A stretch of DNA of 12,687 bases, taken from contig DAICZV010000020.1 in NCBI GenBank assembly GCA_027310975.1, positions 330 through 13,016 of the forward strand, written 5' to 3'. The position numbers and the translations under genes are program-made. The notes beneath the pieces were generated by a model. It ran no database searches. It saw only the letters and a program-made list of their open reading frames with translations, and was not told the origin of the DNA. The DNA comes from a bacterium (GTDB taxonomy: Bacteria; Patescibacteriota; Minisyncoccia; UBA6257; GWB1-50-10). Shown here piece by piece: positions 1 to 7,128 of this stretch (position 1 is the stretch's first letter; every line of letters begins with the position of its first letter).

Positions 1-243
1 ATCGAAGGCGCCCCGCCGGAGCTCGTGGGCGACATTTACAAGAACGGCGTCTACCTTTGCGGCGGCGGCAGCTTGCTGCGGGGGATAGACCAGCTTTTCC
101 AAAAAGAAATCGGCGTGGACGTCCGGATTGTGGACGAACCGCTTCTTTGCGTCGCCCGGGGCACGGGTCTTATCTCCGAAGATTTGCGGACCTACGGCAA
201 CCTTTTGGATAACTTCGCGAGCACTAAGATCATCGGCTTATGA
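1..243 (+). CDS. mreB: MreB, rod-shape actin homologue (3' end only)
   Basis: This is the last 80 codons of a gene that begins before the window; the frame is open from base 1 to the TGA at 241-243. MreB is a bacterial actin that polymerises under the inner membrane and guides lateral cell-wall synthesis. The visible part is the C-terminal end of the actin fold: a PPEL segment, then a CGGGSLLRG loop (the usual MreB form is TGGGALLRG, part of the nucleotide-binding site), then a DEPLLCVARGTG segment matching the family's DPLTCVALGTG. The Thr-to-Cys change in the glycine loop is a small deviation. The stop codon overlaps the mreC start by 4 bases (ATGA), which fits an mreBCD operon with coupled translation. 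Identity is secure; the length and N-terminus cannot be judged. Confidence 0.93.
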   Translation: MEGAPPELVGDIYKNGVYLCGGGSLLRGIDQLFQKEIGVDVRIVDEPLLCVARGTGLISEDLRTYGNLLDNFASTKIIGL

Positions 244-953
244 GCTCGTTCCGGGTCCTGGTTCTGGGTCTGGTTTTGATCTTGGTACTCGGCTCGGCCT
301 TTCTTGGAAGGACCGCCATCGCCGGTTTTTTTAGCAACCTGCATTTGATATTCGCGGGAGCCGGCGACCCCGGTTTCAGCTACGCGAACTTCAAGAACCT
401 GGAGACCGAGAACGCCGGTTTGAAGATGGAACTGGCGAATTACGAGCGGCTCAAAAACGCGACGGGCACCATCGTTTTGGGCGGCCGTTACGCAATCGTT
501 TCGGCGGAGGTCTATTCCGACTATCCTTGGAACGATTATTCCGCGATCGCGATCGGCGCCGGTTCCCGGGACGGACTGAAGCCCGGCATGCCGGTCGTCG
601 CCGCGGGCGGAGCGCTCATCGGAAAGATAAAAACGGTTGCGGGGACCCAGAGCGAAGTAGAGACGATATTTGATCCGGCCTGGCGGAGCGCGGTTGCGAT
701 CGGCGCCGGGCGCGTCAAAGCCCTCCTTTCCGGCGGCACCGCGCCCAGCTTGAGCTTGGTTCCGAAGAACTCCGGAGTGCTCGCGGGAGATGCGGTGACG
801 AGCATCGCCTCGGACTTGCCGATGGACTTGCCGGTCGGCCAAGTGGCGTCAATCTCCGAAACTCCTTCCGGACTTTGGGCCAGCGCGCAAGCCGCGCTTC
901 CGTGGGACCCGGGCAACCTGAATATGGTCTACGTCATTACGAATTTCCCTTAA
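240..953 (+). CDS. mreC: MreC, rod-shape-determining protein
   Basis: This 237-residue protein has the MreC layout: a short cytoplasmic start, one membrane helix at about residues 4-22, a short coiled coil around residues 50-74 rich in Glu, Lys and Leu, then a beta-rich extracytoplasmic domain. Family hallmarks are DGLKPGMPVV (111-120) followed by GGALIGKI (123-130) and a later block resembling the second beta barrel. MreC is known to dimerise and to activate the elongasome by contacting PBP2. It is shorter than typical proteobacterial MreC (roughly 280-370 residues), as expected in reduced genomes. The ATG overlaps the mreB stop by 4 bases and no Shine-Dalgarno is visible at 225-239, so coupled translation is likely. 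Confidence 0.92.
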   Translation: MSSFRVLVLGLVLILVLGSAFLGRTAIAGFFSNLHLIFAGAGDPGFSYANFKNLETENAGLKMELANYERLKNATGTIVLGGRYAIVSAEVYSDYPWNDYSAIAIGAGSRDGLKPGMPVVAAGGALIGKIKTVAGTQSEVETIFDPAWRSAVAIGAGRVKALLSGGTAPSLSLVPKNSGVLAGDAVTSIASDLPMDLPVGQVASISETPSGLWASAQAALPWDPGNLNMVYVITNFP

Positions 954-955
954 TC

Positions 956-1432
956 ATGGCCGATCTCTGGAAAATATCCGCTTTCATAGTCATTCTCGCC
1001 GGCGCCGTTTTCATGAGCGCCGCCCGTCTTTTCAGTTTCGCCGGAATCGCGCCGAATCTCGTTCTGCTCGTCTTTTGCCTCTTCTTCTTCCGGACGGACT
1101 CCGGCCGGCATCTTAAATGGCCGGCGGCCTTGTTTCTCGCGGCGGTCTTTCTGGCTTTGAGCGCCGCGATCATTCGGTTTTGGCTGCCGTCCGCGGTAAT
1201 TTTAAGCGCGACTCTCATCGGAATATATTTTTTCGCCCGCAATCTAACGGGTGAAGCGTTTTTGGACTTTCTGCTCGCGCTCCTTGCGGGCACGATTGTT
1301 TTTTACGGACTCTCCGCGCTTATCCTGGGCCGGCCGTTCCTGCCGCTTACGGCTCTCCTGGACCTGGTCTATACCGCGCTTTTGGGAACGATACTTTGGT
1401 GGCCGATGGGATGGTCTACCCGCCGAACATGA
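956..1432 (+). CDS. mreD: MreD-like rod-shape membrane protein
   Basis: This is a 158-residue, very hydrophobic protein with five or six predicted membrane segments, at roughly residues 7-22, 28-45, 56-73, 76-95, 102-122 and 128-148, and a basic C-terminal tail (WSTRRT). The call rests on size, topology and position between mreC and the PBP2 gene; MreD diverges quickly and has few fixed motifs. MreD is the integral membrane component of the elongasome, interacting with MreC and PBP2. I chose the ATG at 956, two bases after the mreC stop. The frame stays open upstream to 875, but that extension lies inside mreC. The TGA overlaps the next ATG at 1429 by 4 bases. No Shine-Dalgarno is visible. 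Confidence 0.8.
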   Translation: MADLWKISAFIVILAGAVFMSAARLFSFAGIAPNLVLLVFCLFFFRTDSGRHLKWPAALFLAAVFLALSAAIIRFWLPSAVILSATLIGIYFFARNLTGEAFLDFLLALLAGTIVFYGLSALILGRPFLPLTALLDLVYTALLGTILWWPMGWSTRRT

Positions 1433-3339
1433 GAAAGAACGAGATAAATTTGGAGGACATCCTGACGGACCACGCCGCCGAGGAGGATTTTTTGGAGGTG
1501 CCGATCGGCGAGCGGGCCTTCCGGATAATGATGCTCCTCACGCTCATTCTTTCGGCCGTGGTCGTCTGGCAGATATTCAGCCTGGTTGTTTTGCAAGGAG
1601 CGTTCTACGACCACCGGGCGCTCGTCAACATGAGCGACCCGAATGTCCAGATCGCGCCGCGGGGGATAATTTTTGACCGCTTCGGCACGCCGCTTGTCCA
1701 AAACGTGGCGGCCTTCAACGTCTTCCTCACTCCGCGTTCGTTGCCGGCCGACCCGGCCGCGCGTCTCGCTGTTATTCAAAACGCCGCTGGCATTTTAGGC
1801 CTGGACGAGAATGCGGTACTCCAAAACTTGAGCGCCAAGGACTGGAGCTTGAGCGACCGGCTGCTCCTTAAGGCGGACGTGAGCCACGACGAGCTCGTGG
1901 CGCTCTCGGCCGCGAATTTGCCGGGCGTGGACGCGGAATCCGGCTTCAAGCGGGAGCCCGTCGTGCCCTTGGACTTCGCCCATGTACTGGGATATACCGG
2001 GCTCGTGAACGAGGCCGATTTGCAAAAAAATCCCGACCTCACGGTAGCCGACCAGGTTGGCCGGGCGGGATTGGAAAGCTATTACGACTCGTACTTGCGC
2101 GGCACGGACGGCGAAAAACTAATCCTCTCAAACGCGGCGGGCCAGGCTCAGACGGAGCGGACGCTCAATTTGCCGGAGGCGGGAGACAACCTCACGACCT
2201 ACATTGACTCCGGTTTGCAGGAATATTTCTACAACGACCTCCAAGCCGACATAAATTATCTGGGCCGCAACGTGGGTTTGGGCATCGCCATGAATCCGCA
2301 AAACGGTCAGGTGCTCGCGCTTTTCAATATCCCGTCCTACGACCCGAACAATATTTCTGCGGCCCTGAAGTCGCCCTGGAATCCGCTCTTTGACCGGGCG
2401 GTCGCCGGGCTTTACAGCCCCGGTTCCACCATCAAGCCATTGGACGCCGTGGCGGCTCTCACGGAAGGAATATTGAACCCGGCGCATCAGATATTTTCGC
2501 CCGGATATCTGGACGTGCCGAACCCTTACGACCCGGCGCACCCCACGCGCTACATGGATTGGCAGTACCAGGGATGGGTGGACCTCTACTCGGCCCTCGC
2601 CAAATCAAGCGACGTTTACTTTTACGAGGTGGTCGGCGGCTTCGGCGACCAGCAGGGCCTGGGCATTACGCGCCTCAAGGCGTGGTGGCAGAAGTTCCTT
2701 TTGGATAAGCCCACCGGCATAGACCTGCCCGGCGAGGCGAGCGGATTTTTGCCTGACCCGGCCTGGATGAAAGAGGTCCAGCACCAAAACTGGCTTTTGG
2801 GCAATACCTTCAACGTCGCAATCGGCCAAGGCGACTTGACCGTCACTCCTTTGGAGCTCTTGAACTACATTTGCGCCATCGCGAACGGCGGGACGCTCTA
2901 TGAACCGCGGGTAATGGAAAGCGTCACGGACGCCCAGGGGAATCCCGTCGTTTCCAGCCAGCCGAAAGTTTTGAGCGACCTTTCGTCCGAAATCGGCTCG
3001 CATTTGAAGGATGTCCAGCAAGGGATGCGCGACGGGGTGGCCAAGCCGTACGGCACGGCCTACATGCTCCACGACCTGCCAGTCCAAGCCGCCGCGAAGA
3101 CCGGTTCGGCCCAGGTGAAGAACAACACCGAAACGAATGCCCTCTTCGTGGGGTACGCCCCGTACCAAAACCCGCAGATCGCCATCCTCATCCTTGTGGA
3201 AAACGCCAAGGAGGGGAGCTTGAACGTCGTGCCGGTGGCCAAGGACGTTTTTGCGTGGTACTATCAGAACAGAATGGCGCAGGGCGGCGCGGGGAGGACG
3301 AACGCGGCGACTTCCACCATATCAAACACAAATGGATAA
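1429..3339 (+). CDS. mrdA: Penicillin-binding protein 2, elongation transpeptidase
   Basis: This 636-residue class B PBP crosslinks peptidoglycan during rod elongation. It has a cytoplasmic N-terminus of about 30 residues, one membrane helix at about 33-55, a pedestal domain, and a C-terminal transpeptidase domain. All three penicillin-binding motifs are visible: SPGSTIK with nucleophile Ser333 and Lys336; SSD at 393-395 (PBP2 proteins commonly have SxD instead of SxN); and KTGSAQ starting at Lys557. The length matches E. coli PBP2 (about 630). I chose the ATG at 1429, overlapping the mreD stop by 4 bases; an in-frame TTG at 1396 would add 11 residues without support. The C-terminal tail is low in complexity (Gly, Ala, Thr, Asn) and its last codons overlap greA by 8 bases. 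RodA (mrdB), the usual polymerase partner, does not follow. Confidence 0.95.
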   Translation: MRKNEINLEDILTDHAAEEDFLEVPIGERAFRIMMLLTLILSAVVVWQIFSLVVLQGAFYDHRALVNMSDPNVQIAPRGIIFDRFGTPLVQNVAAFNVFLTPRSLPADPAARLAVIQNAAGILGLDENAVLQNLSAKDWSLSDRLLLKADVSHDELVALSAANLPGVDAESGFKREPVVPLDFAHVLGYTGLVNEADLQKNPDLTVADQVGRAGLESYYDSYLRGTDGEKLILSNAAGQAQTERTLNLPEAGDNLTTYIDSGLQEYFYNDLQADINYLGRNVGLGIAMNPQNGQVLALFNIPSYDPNNISAALKSPWNPLFDRAVAGLYSPGSTIKPLDAVAALTEGILNPAHQIFSPGYLDVPNPYDPAHPTRYMDWQYQGWVDLYSALAKSSDVYFYEVVGGFGDQQGLGITRLKAWWQKFLLDKPTGIDLPGEASGFLPDPAWMKEVQHQNWLLGNTFNVAIGQGDLTVTPLELLNYICAIANGGTLYEPRVMESVTDAQGNPVVSSQPKVLSDLSSEIGSHLKDVQQGMRDGVAKPYGTAYMLHDLPVQAAAKTGSAQVKNNTETNALFVGYAPYQNPQIAILILVENAKEGSLNVVPVAKDVFAWYYQNRMAQGGAGRTNAATSTISNTNG

Positions 3340-3790
3340 ACATTATTTGACGCAGGAAAGGTATGACGCCCTTGCGGCGGAGCTCCAGAAGCTCAACACG
3401 GAAGGCCGGCAAGCGGTGGCCAAAAGGCTGAAGTTCGCCAAAGAGCTGGGCGACCTTTCGGAGAACGCCGAATACGAGTCCGCCCGGGAAGAGAAGGCGG
3501 ACCTGGAAAAGAAGATATCCAAGCTCCAGGCCCTGCTTCAGGACGTCGCCATCATCAAGGGAGCGGCCGGAAGCGATACGGTGAAGGTCGGTTCCAAAGT
3601 GAAACTGAAGAAAGGGGAGACGACCTTGGAATACACAATCGTCGGCTCAAACGAAGCAGACCCTTTGAAGGGGCTTATCTCCAATTCCTCGCCGCTCGGC
3701 CGGGGGATAATCGGCAAGAAAAGCGGCGAGACGGTGACCGTCCAGACGCCGAAAGGCGAGATGGCGTATCAGATAGTCGCAGTGGCGTAA
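3332..3790 (+). CDS. greA: Transcription elongation factor GreA
   Basis: The 152-residue product is close to the usual GreA length of about 158. GreA enters the secondary channel of backtracked RNA polymerase and stimulates cleavage of the 3' end of the transcript. Residues 1-75 form the antiparallel coiled coil; its tip carries GDLSENAEY, with the two catalytic acidic residues Asp41 and Glu44 at the same numbers as in E. coli GreA. Residues from about 80 on form the FKBP-like C-terminal domain with the SPLGRGIIGKKSGE and VQTPKGE segments. The ATG at 3332 gives the canonical N-terminus; upstream in-frame starts such as 3251 lie inside mrdA. It overlaps the mrdA end by 8 bases in another frame, and lysS starts one base after its stop. 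Confidence 0.96.
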   Translation: MDKHYLTQERYDALAAELQKLNTEGRQAVAKRLKFAKELGDLSENAEYESAREEKADLEKKISKLQALLQDVAIIKGAAGSDTVKVGSKVKLKKGETTLEYTIVGSNEADPLKGLISNSSPLGRGIIGKKSGETVTVQTPKGEMAYQIVAVA

Positions 3791-3791
3791 G

Positions 3792-5234
3792 ATGCTGGAA
3801 GACCTCATTAAAGACAGACGGCGCAAGCTGGACCGCTACGGCGAGGAAGCGGCCTACCCCGCGCGCGTTAAAAGAACCCTTACGATTGGCGAGGCCCTGA
3901 AAAACTTCGCGGCCTTGGCGCGCGCCAAGAAAAAAATATCCCTCGCCGGACGGATAGTGAGCCTGCGCGACCAGGGCAAGATAATCTTCGCCGACCTGCG
4001 GGACGGCAGTGGCCAGATCCAGGTTTTAATTAAGAAAGAAGAGACCAAGGACTTTGCCCGGTTGAGGCAGTCATTGGACGCCGGCGATTTTCTGAGCGCC
4101 ACCGGCACTCTTATGAAGACCAAGCGGGGAGAAAAAAGCCTCGCCGCCAAAGAAGCGGCGCTTGCCGCGAAGGGGCTGCGGCCGGTGCCCAAGGAATGGT
4201 TCGGCCTGGAGAACGAGGAGGTCCGCCTGCGCAAACGCTATTTGGACGCTATTTTGAATCCAGAACTGCGGGAACTTTTCGCGAAAAAAAGCGCCTTTTG
4301 GCAGACCGTCCGCGGCAATCTTGCCGCCACCGGTTTTTTGGAAGTGGAGACGCCGGTGCTTGAAAACGTGCCGGGCGGCGCCGAGGCGGAACCCTTCGTC
4401 ACGCACCACAAGGCGCTGGACCGCGATTTTTATCTGCGCATCTCGTTGGAGCTTCCCCTCAAAAAAATGCTCGTCGGCGGTTTTGAAAAGGTTTTTGAAA
4501 TCGGCCGGATATTCCGGAACGAGGGGATAGACCGCGAACACCTGCAGGACTACACCCAAATGGAGGTCTACTGGGCTTACGCCGACTACAACGACATGAT
4601 GGCCCTCACGGAAAAACTTTATAAAAACATCGTGAAGAGCGTTTCGGGTTCAATGAAGACCAAAAGCGGCGCCACGACGATTGATTGGAGCAAAAAGTGG
4701 CCGAAGTACGGATACTTCGAGCTTTTCAAAAAATATGCCGGGTTGGATCTCAAAAAAGTTTCGGTGGACGAGCTGAAAAAGAAGGCCAAAGAACTGAAGG
4801 TGGACTTTGAACCCCGGGCGGGCCGCGGGCGCCTAATCGACCTTATCTACAAAAAGACCGTGCGGCCGAAGCTCGTTCAACCCTGTTTTCTCGTGAACCC
4901 GCCGGTGGAGATAGAACCGCTCGCGAAGCGCGTGCCGGGAGAACCGGAAAAAGTGGAACGTTTCCAAATAATGGCGGCCGGCACCGAGCTTGGGAAAGGA
5001 TTTTCGGAACTAAACGACCCGATAGACCAGCGGAAGCGGTTTGAGGACCAGGCGGCTTTGCGCGCCCAGGGCGACCAGGAAGCCCAGATGACGAGCGAGG
5101 ATTTTTTGGAGGCCTTGGAATACGGCATGCCGCCGGCCGCCGGTTTCGGCATGTCGGAAAGGGTCTTCGCGGTCATTATGGACAAACCCATCCGGGAGAC
5201 GGTATTCTTTCCGTTAATGCGGGAAGAGAAATAA
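3792..5234 (+). CDS. lysS: Lysyl-tRNA synthetase, class II
   Basis: This 480-residue enzyme charges tRNA-Lys with lysine. An N-terminal OB-fold anticodon-binding domain (about 55-145) contains the GRIVSLRDQGK and DLRDGSGQIQ strands. The class II core follows: motif 1 around FLEVETPVLENVPGGAEAEP, motif 2 FRNEGIDREH with Arg242 and Glu244, and motif 3 GFGMSER at 451-457 with the invariant Arg457. The ENVPGGAEAEPF and MEVYWAYADYNDMM segments mark LysRS rather than AspRS or AsnRS. Two things differ from E. coli LysS as I recall it: motif 3 is one residue shorter than GLGIGIDR, and the lysine-pocket segment reads GKGFSEL (401-407) where E. coli has GNGFSEL. Both Glu residues and the Tyr of the pocket remain, so I expect an active enzyme. 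Confidence 0.94.
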   Translation: MLEDLIKDRRRKLDRYGEEAAYPARVKRTLTIGEALKNFAALARAKKKISLAGRIVSLRDQGKIIFADLRDGSGQIQVLIKKEETKDFARLRQSLDAGDFLSATGTLMKTKRGEKSLAAKEAALAAKGLRPVPKEWFGLENEEVRLRKRYLDAILNPELRELFAKKSAFWQTVRGNLAATGFLEVETPVLENVPGGAEAEPFVTHHKALDRDFYLRISLELPLKKMLVGGFEKVFEIGRIFRNEGIDREHLQDYTQMEVYWAYADYNDMMALTEKLYKNIVKSVSGSMKTKSGATTIDWSKKWPKYGYFELFKKYAGLDLKKVSVDELKKKAKELKVDFEPRAGRGRLIDLIYKKTVRPKLVQPCFLVNPPVEIEPLAKRVPGEPEKVERFQIMAAGTELGKGFSELNDPIDQRKRFEDQAALRAQGDQEAQMTSEDFLEALEYGMPPAAGFGMSERVFAVIMDKPIRETVFFPLMREEK

Positions 5235-5238
5235 GACC

Positions 5239-6495
5239 ATGCTGGACATCAACCTTATAAGAGAAAAACCGGAGGCCGTTAAAGAAGGTATCGCGAAGAA
5301 GAACGCGGACCCGAAGCTCGTGGACAAGTTCCTGCGCTTGGATACCGATTGGCGGGCGAAGACGAAAATAATAGACGAGCTCAAGGGCGAGCAGAACCTG
5401 GTGAGCGACGAGCTCGCCAAGGAACAGAAAGCCGACCTCATCAGCAAGGCCCAGCTTTTAAAACAGCGCATCGGCGACATTGAATCCGAGCGCGAGACCA
5501 TTGCCACGAAGCGCGACGAGCTCCTAATGCGTTTTCCGAATGTACCTTTCGCGGACGTTCCCGCCGGCAAGGATGAGAGCGAAAATAAGGTCCTGCGCGA
5601 GGTTGGCAAGAAACCGGAATTTTCCTTCAAACCTCTTGATTACCTCGCCTTGGGCGAAAAGCTCGGGATTATAGATACGAAAAAGGCGGCGGAGGTCGCC
5701 GGCTCGCGCTTCGGCTATCTTTTAGGCGACGCGGTTCTTTTGGAGTTCGCCCTGGTGGAACTCGCGATGAAGACGCTTATTAAAGAGGGCTTCACGCCCG
5801 TCGTGCCGCCGGATATGATCCGCGGCGAGGTTTATATGGGCATGGGCGCGCTTTCCGCGAAGGACAAAGAGGAGAGGTACTATTTGCCGAAGGACGAACT
5901 TTATCTCATTGGCAGCGCCGAGCACACCCTGGGCCCGCTCCACCTGAACGACGTTATTGCGGAAGAAGAGCTGCCGAAGCGCTACGTGGGATTTTCCGCC
6001 TGCTTCCGGCGCGAGGCCGGCTCGTACGGCAAGGATACGAAGGGGATACTCCGCGTCCACCAGTTTGATAAGGTGGAGATGTTCTCGTTCTCCAAACCGG
6101 AAAATTCGGAAAGCGAGCACCAAAAACTCCTCGGTTTTGAAGAGGCATTAATGCGCGAATTGGAACTGCCTTACCGGGTCATGGAAATATGCACCGGCGA
6201 CATGGGCTGGGTCGGAGCGCGGCAATACGACATTGAGACCTGGATGCCGGGCCAGGACGCTTATCGGGAAACCCACTCCTGCTCCAATACGACCGACTTC
6301 CAGGCGCGGGGGATAAACGCCAAATACAAAACCAAGAACGGCAAAAAAGAATTTGTTCACACGCTGAACGCGACCGCCTTCGCCATCGGCCGGACGCTCA
6401 TCGCCATTTTGGAAAATTACCAGACGCAGCAGGGGACGATCCGGGTGCCGAAAGCGCTCCAGGCATACGTCGGCAAAGAGGAGATCGGCTCTTAG
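5239..6495 (+). CDS. serS: Seryl-tRNA synthetase
   Basis: This 418-residue class II synthetase charges tRNA-Ser, and in many bacteria also tRNA-Sec. It starts with the typical MLDINLIREKPE. A long two-helix coiled-coil arm that contacts the long variable arm of tRNA-Ser spans about residues 30-100. The catalytic core shows the TxE-type site (IGSAEHTL), motif 2 with Phe256-Arg-Arg-Glu259 followed by AGSYGKDTKGILRVHQFDKVEMF, and motif 3 around NATAFAIGRT with Arg385. GTIRVPKALQAYVG is the usual end of the core. Length matches the family (about 425). The ATG lies four bases after the lysS stop with only a weak purine stretch upstream, so it is probably co-transcribed and translationally coupled with lysS. 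Confidence 0.96.
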   Translation: MLDINLIREKPEAVKEGIAKKNADPKLVDKFLRLDTDWRAKTKIIDELKGEQNLVSDELAKEQKADLISKAQLLKQRIGDIESERETIATKRDELLMRFPNVPFADVPAGKDESENKVLREVGKKPEFSFKPLDYLALGEKLGIIDTKKAAEVAGSRFGYLLGDAVLLEFALVELAMKTLIKEGFTPVVPPDMIRGEVYMGMGALSAKDKEERYYLPKDELYLIGSAEHTLGPLHLNDVIAEEELPKRYVGFSACFRREAGSYGKDTKGILRVHQFDKVEMFSFSKPENSESEHQKLLGFEEALMRELELPYRVMEICTGDMGWVGARQYDIETWMPGQDAYRETHSCSNTTDFQARGINAKYKTKNGKKEFVHTLNATAFAIGRTLIAILENYQTQQGTIRVPKALQAYVGKEEIGS

Positions 6496-6498
6496 TCC

Positions 6499-7125
6499 AT
6501 GAGGATACTGCGCTGGATATTCTATCTCGCGCTTACGGCCGCCGTGGCATACGGCGGCTATCTTGTTTACATGAAGTGGGTCCAGGGCCAGCCGATATCC
6601 TCGCTGTGGCAAAAAGCGCAGGAGTACGCCTCCACGACCGCCGGTACGGTAAACTCGGTGACCAAAACGGTCGGCGCCGTCCAAAGCGGCGTTGCGAGCA
6701 CTACGAACGCCATCACCTCCGTCAAGACTTCAATTGGCGACGTCTTGACCGGATTAGGCAATGCAATCCAGAACGCCGGGACGTTTCTCGCCGGAACGAC
6801 CACGCCCGCCGCGGCGCCATCCGCCGTTTCCGCTTCTCCTGTTGCGGCGCCATCCGCTGCCCCCGCTGCTACCGTCGCTCCTGCCACAACGGCGGCCCAG
6901 CCCGCTACGGTCACGACGGCTGTGGGCGTGCCGCTCTATTTTTCCCTCACAAGCGGCGCTCTCTATTCCGTTTCTTGGGGCGATGGGACAACGAGTTCGG
7001 GCCATTTGAACCAGGGTACGGCGACGGTCGTTCGGCACTCCTGGTCGGCGGTTGGCAACTACACCGTGCAAGTGACGATAGACGGAAGCTCTTACGCTTT
7101 TCCCATTCGCGTTTATAATCAGTAG
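6499..7125 (+). CDS. Membrane-anchored protein with C-terminal PKD-like domain
   Basis: I do not recognise this 208-residue protein as a named family. A basic start and one membrane helix (about residues 5-24) suggest an anchored protein facing outward. Next come a Ser/Thr/Val-rich, probably helical stretch (40-100) and a low-complexity Ala/Pro/Thr linker (about 100-140) that would act as a flexible spacer. The last 65 residues resemble a PKD domain: SWGDGT (159-164), then HSW (180-182), then VGNYTVQVT (185-193), the order of the WxFGDG-HxY-GxYxVxLxV pattern. PKD domains are beta sandwiches used in surface adhesion and protein or glycan contacts. It starts three bases after serS and ends three bases before the FtsQ-like gene, so an envelope role beside shape and division genes is possible but unproven. 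Confidence 0.75.
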   Translation: MRILRWIFYLALTAAVAYGGYLVYMKWVQGQPISSLWQKAQEYASTTAGTVNSVTKTVGAVQSGVASTTNAITSVKTSIGDVLTGLGNAIQNAGTFLAGTTTPAAAPSAVSASPVAAPSAAPAATVAPATTAAQPATVTTAVGVPLYFSLTSGALYSVSWGDGTTSSGHLNQGTATVVRHSWSAVGNYTVQVTIDGSSYAFPIRVYNQ

Positions 7126-7128
7126 GTA

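Noticed and set aside
192..842. 216-codon open frame on the - strand
   Set aside because: It lies opposite mreB and mreC, is Arg/Gly-rich and shows no motif; long antisense frames are expected in GC-rich coding DNA.
875..955. Longer start for mreD at 875
   Set aside because: It would overlap the end of mreC by about 80 bases and add a non-hydrophobic Arg/Pro-rich piece; the ATG at 956 gives a normal MreD start two bases after mreC.
1396..1428. TTG start extending the PBP2 gene upstream by 11 codons
   Set aside because: The ATG at 1429 overlaps the mreD stop in the same ATGA way as mreB-mreC, and the extra residues resemble nothing in PBP2.
3251..3331. Longer start for greA at 3251
   Set aside because: The added 27 residues are Arg-rich and lie inside mrdA; the ATG at 3332 gives the standard GreA N-terminus with Asp41 and Glu44 at their usual numbers.
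5701..5707. GCGAGCC/GGCTCGC as an uptake-type signal word
   Set aside because: Besides the two terminators I found only a few further copies (for example 2995-3001, 5701-5707, 10563-10569), not clearly above what a GC-rich 12.7 kb window would give by chance.
6784..6925. Low-complexity GCC/CCG-rich stretch as a possible DNA repeat array
   Set aside because: The repeats are irregular and explained by the Ala/Pro/Thr linker of the PKD protein; no constant unit length is seen.
6576..7118. 180-codon + strand frame overlapping the PKD gene
   Set aside because: Its translation is Arg-rich and shapeless, while the other frame gives a membrane helix, linker and PKD motifs and joins its neighbours with 3-base gaps.
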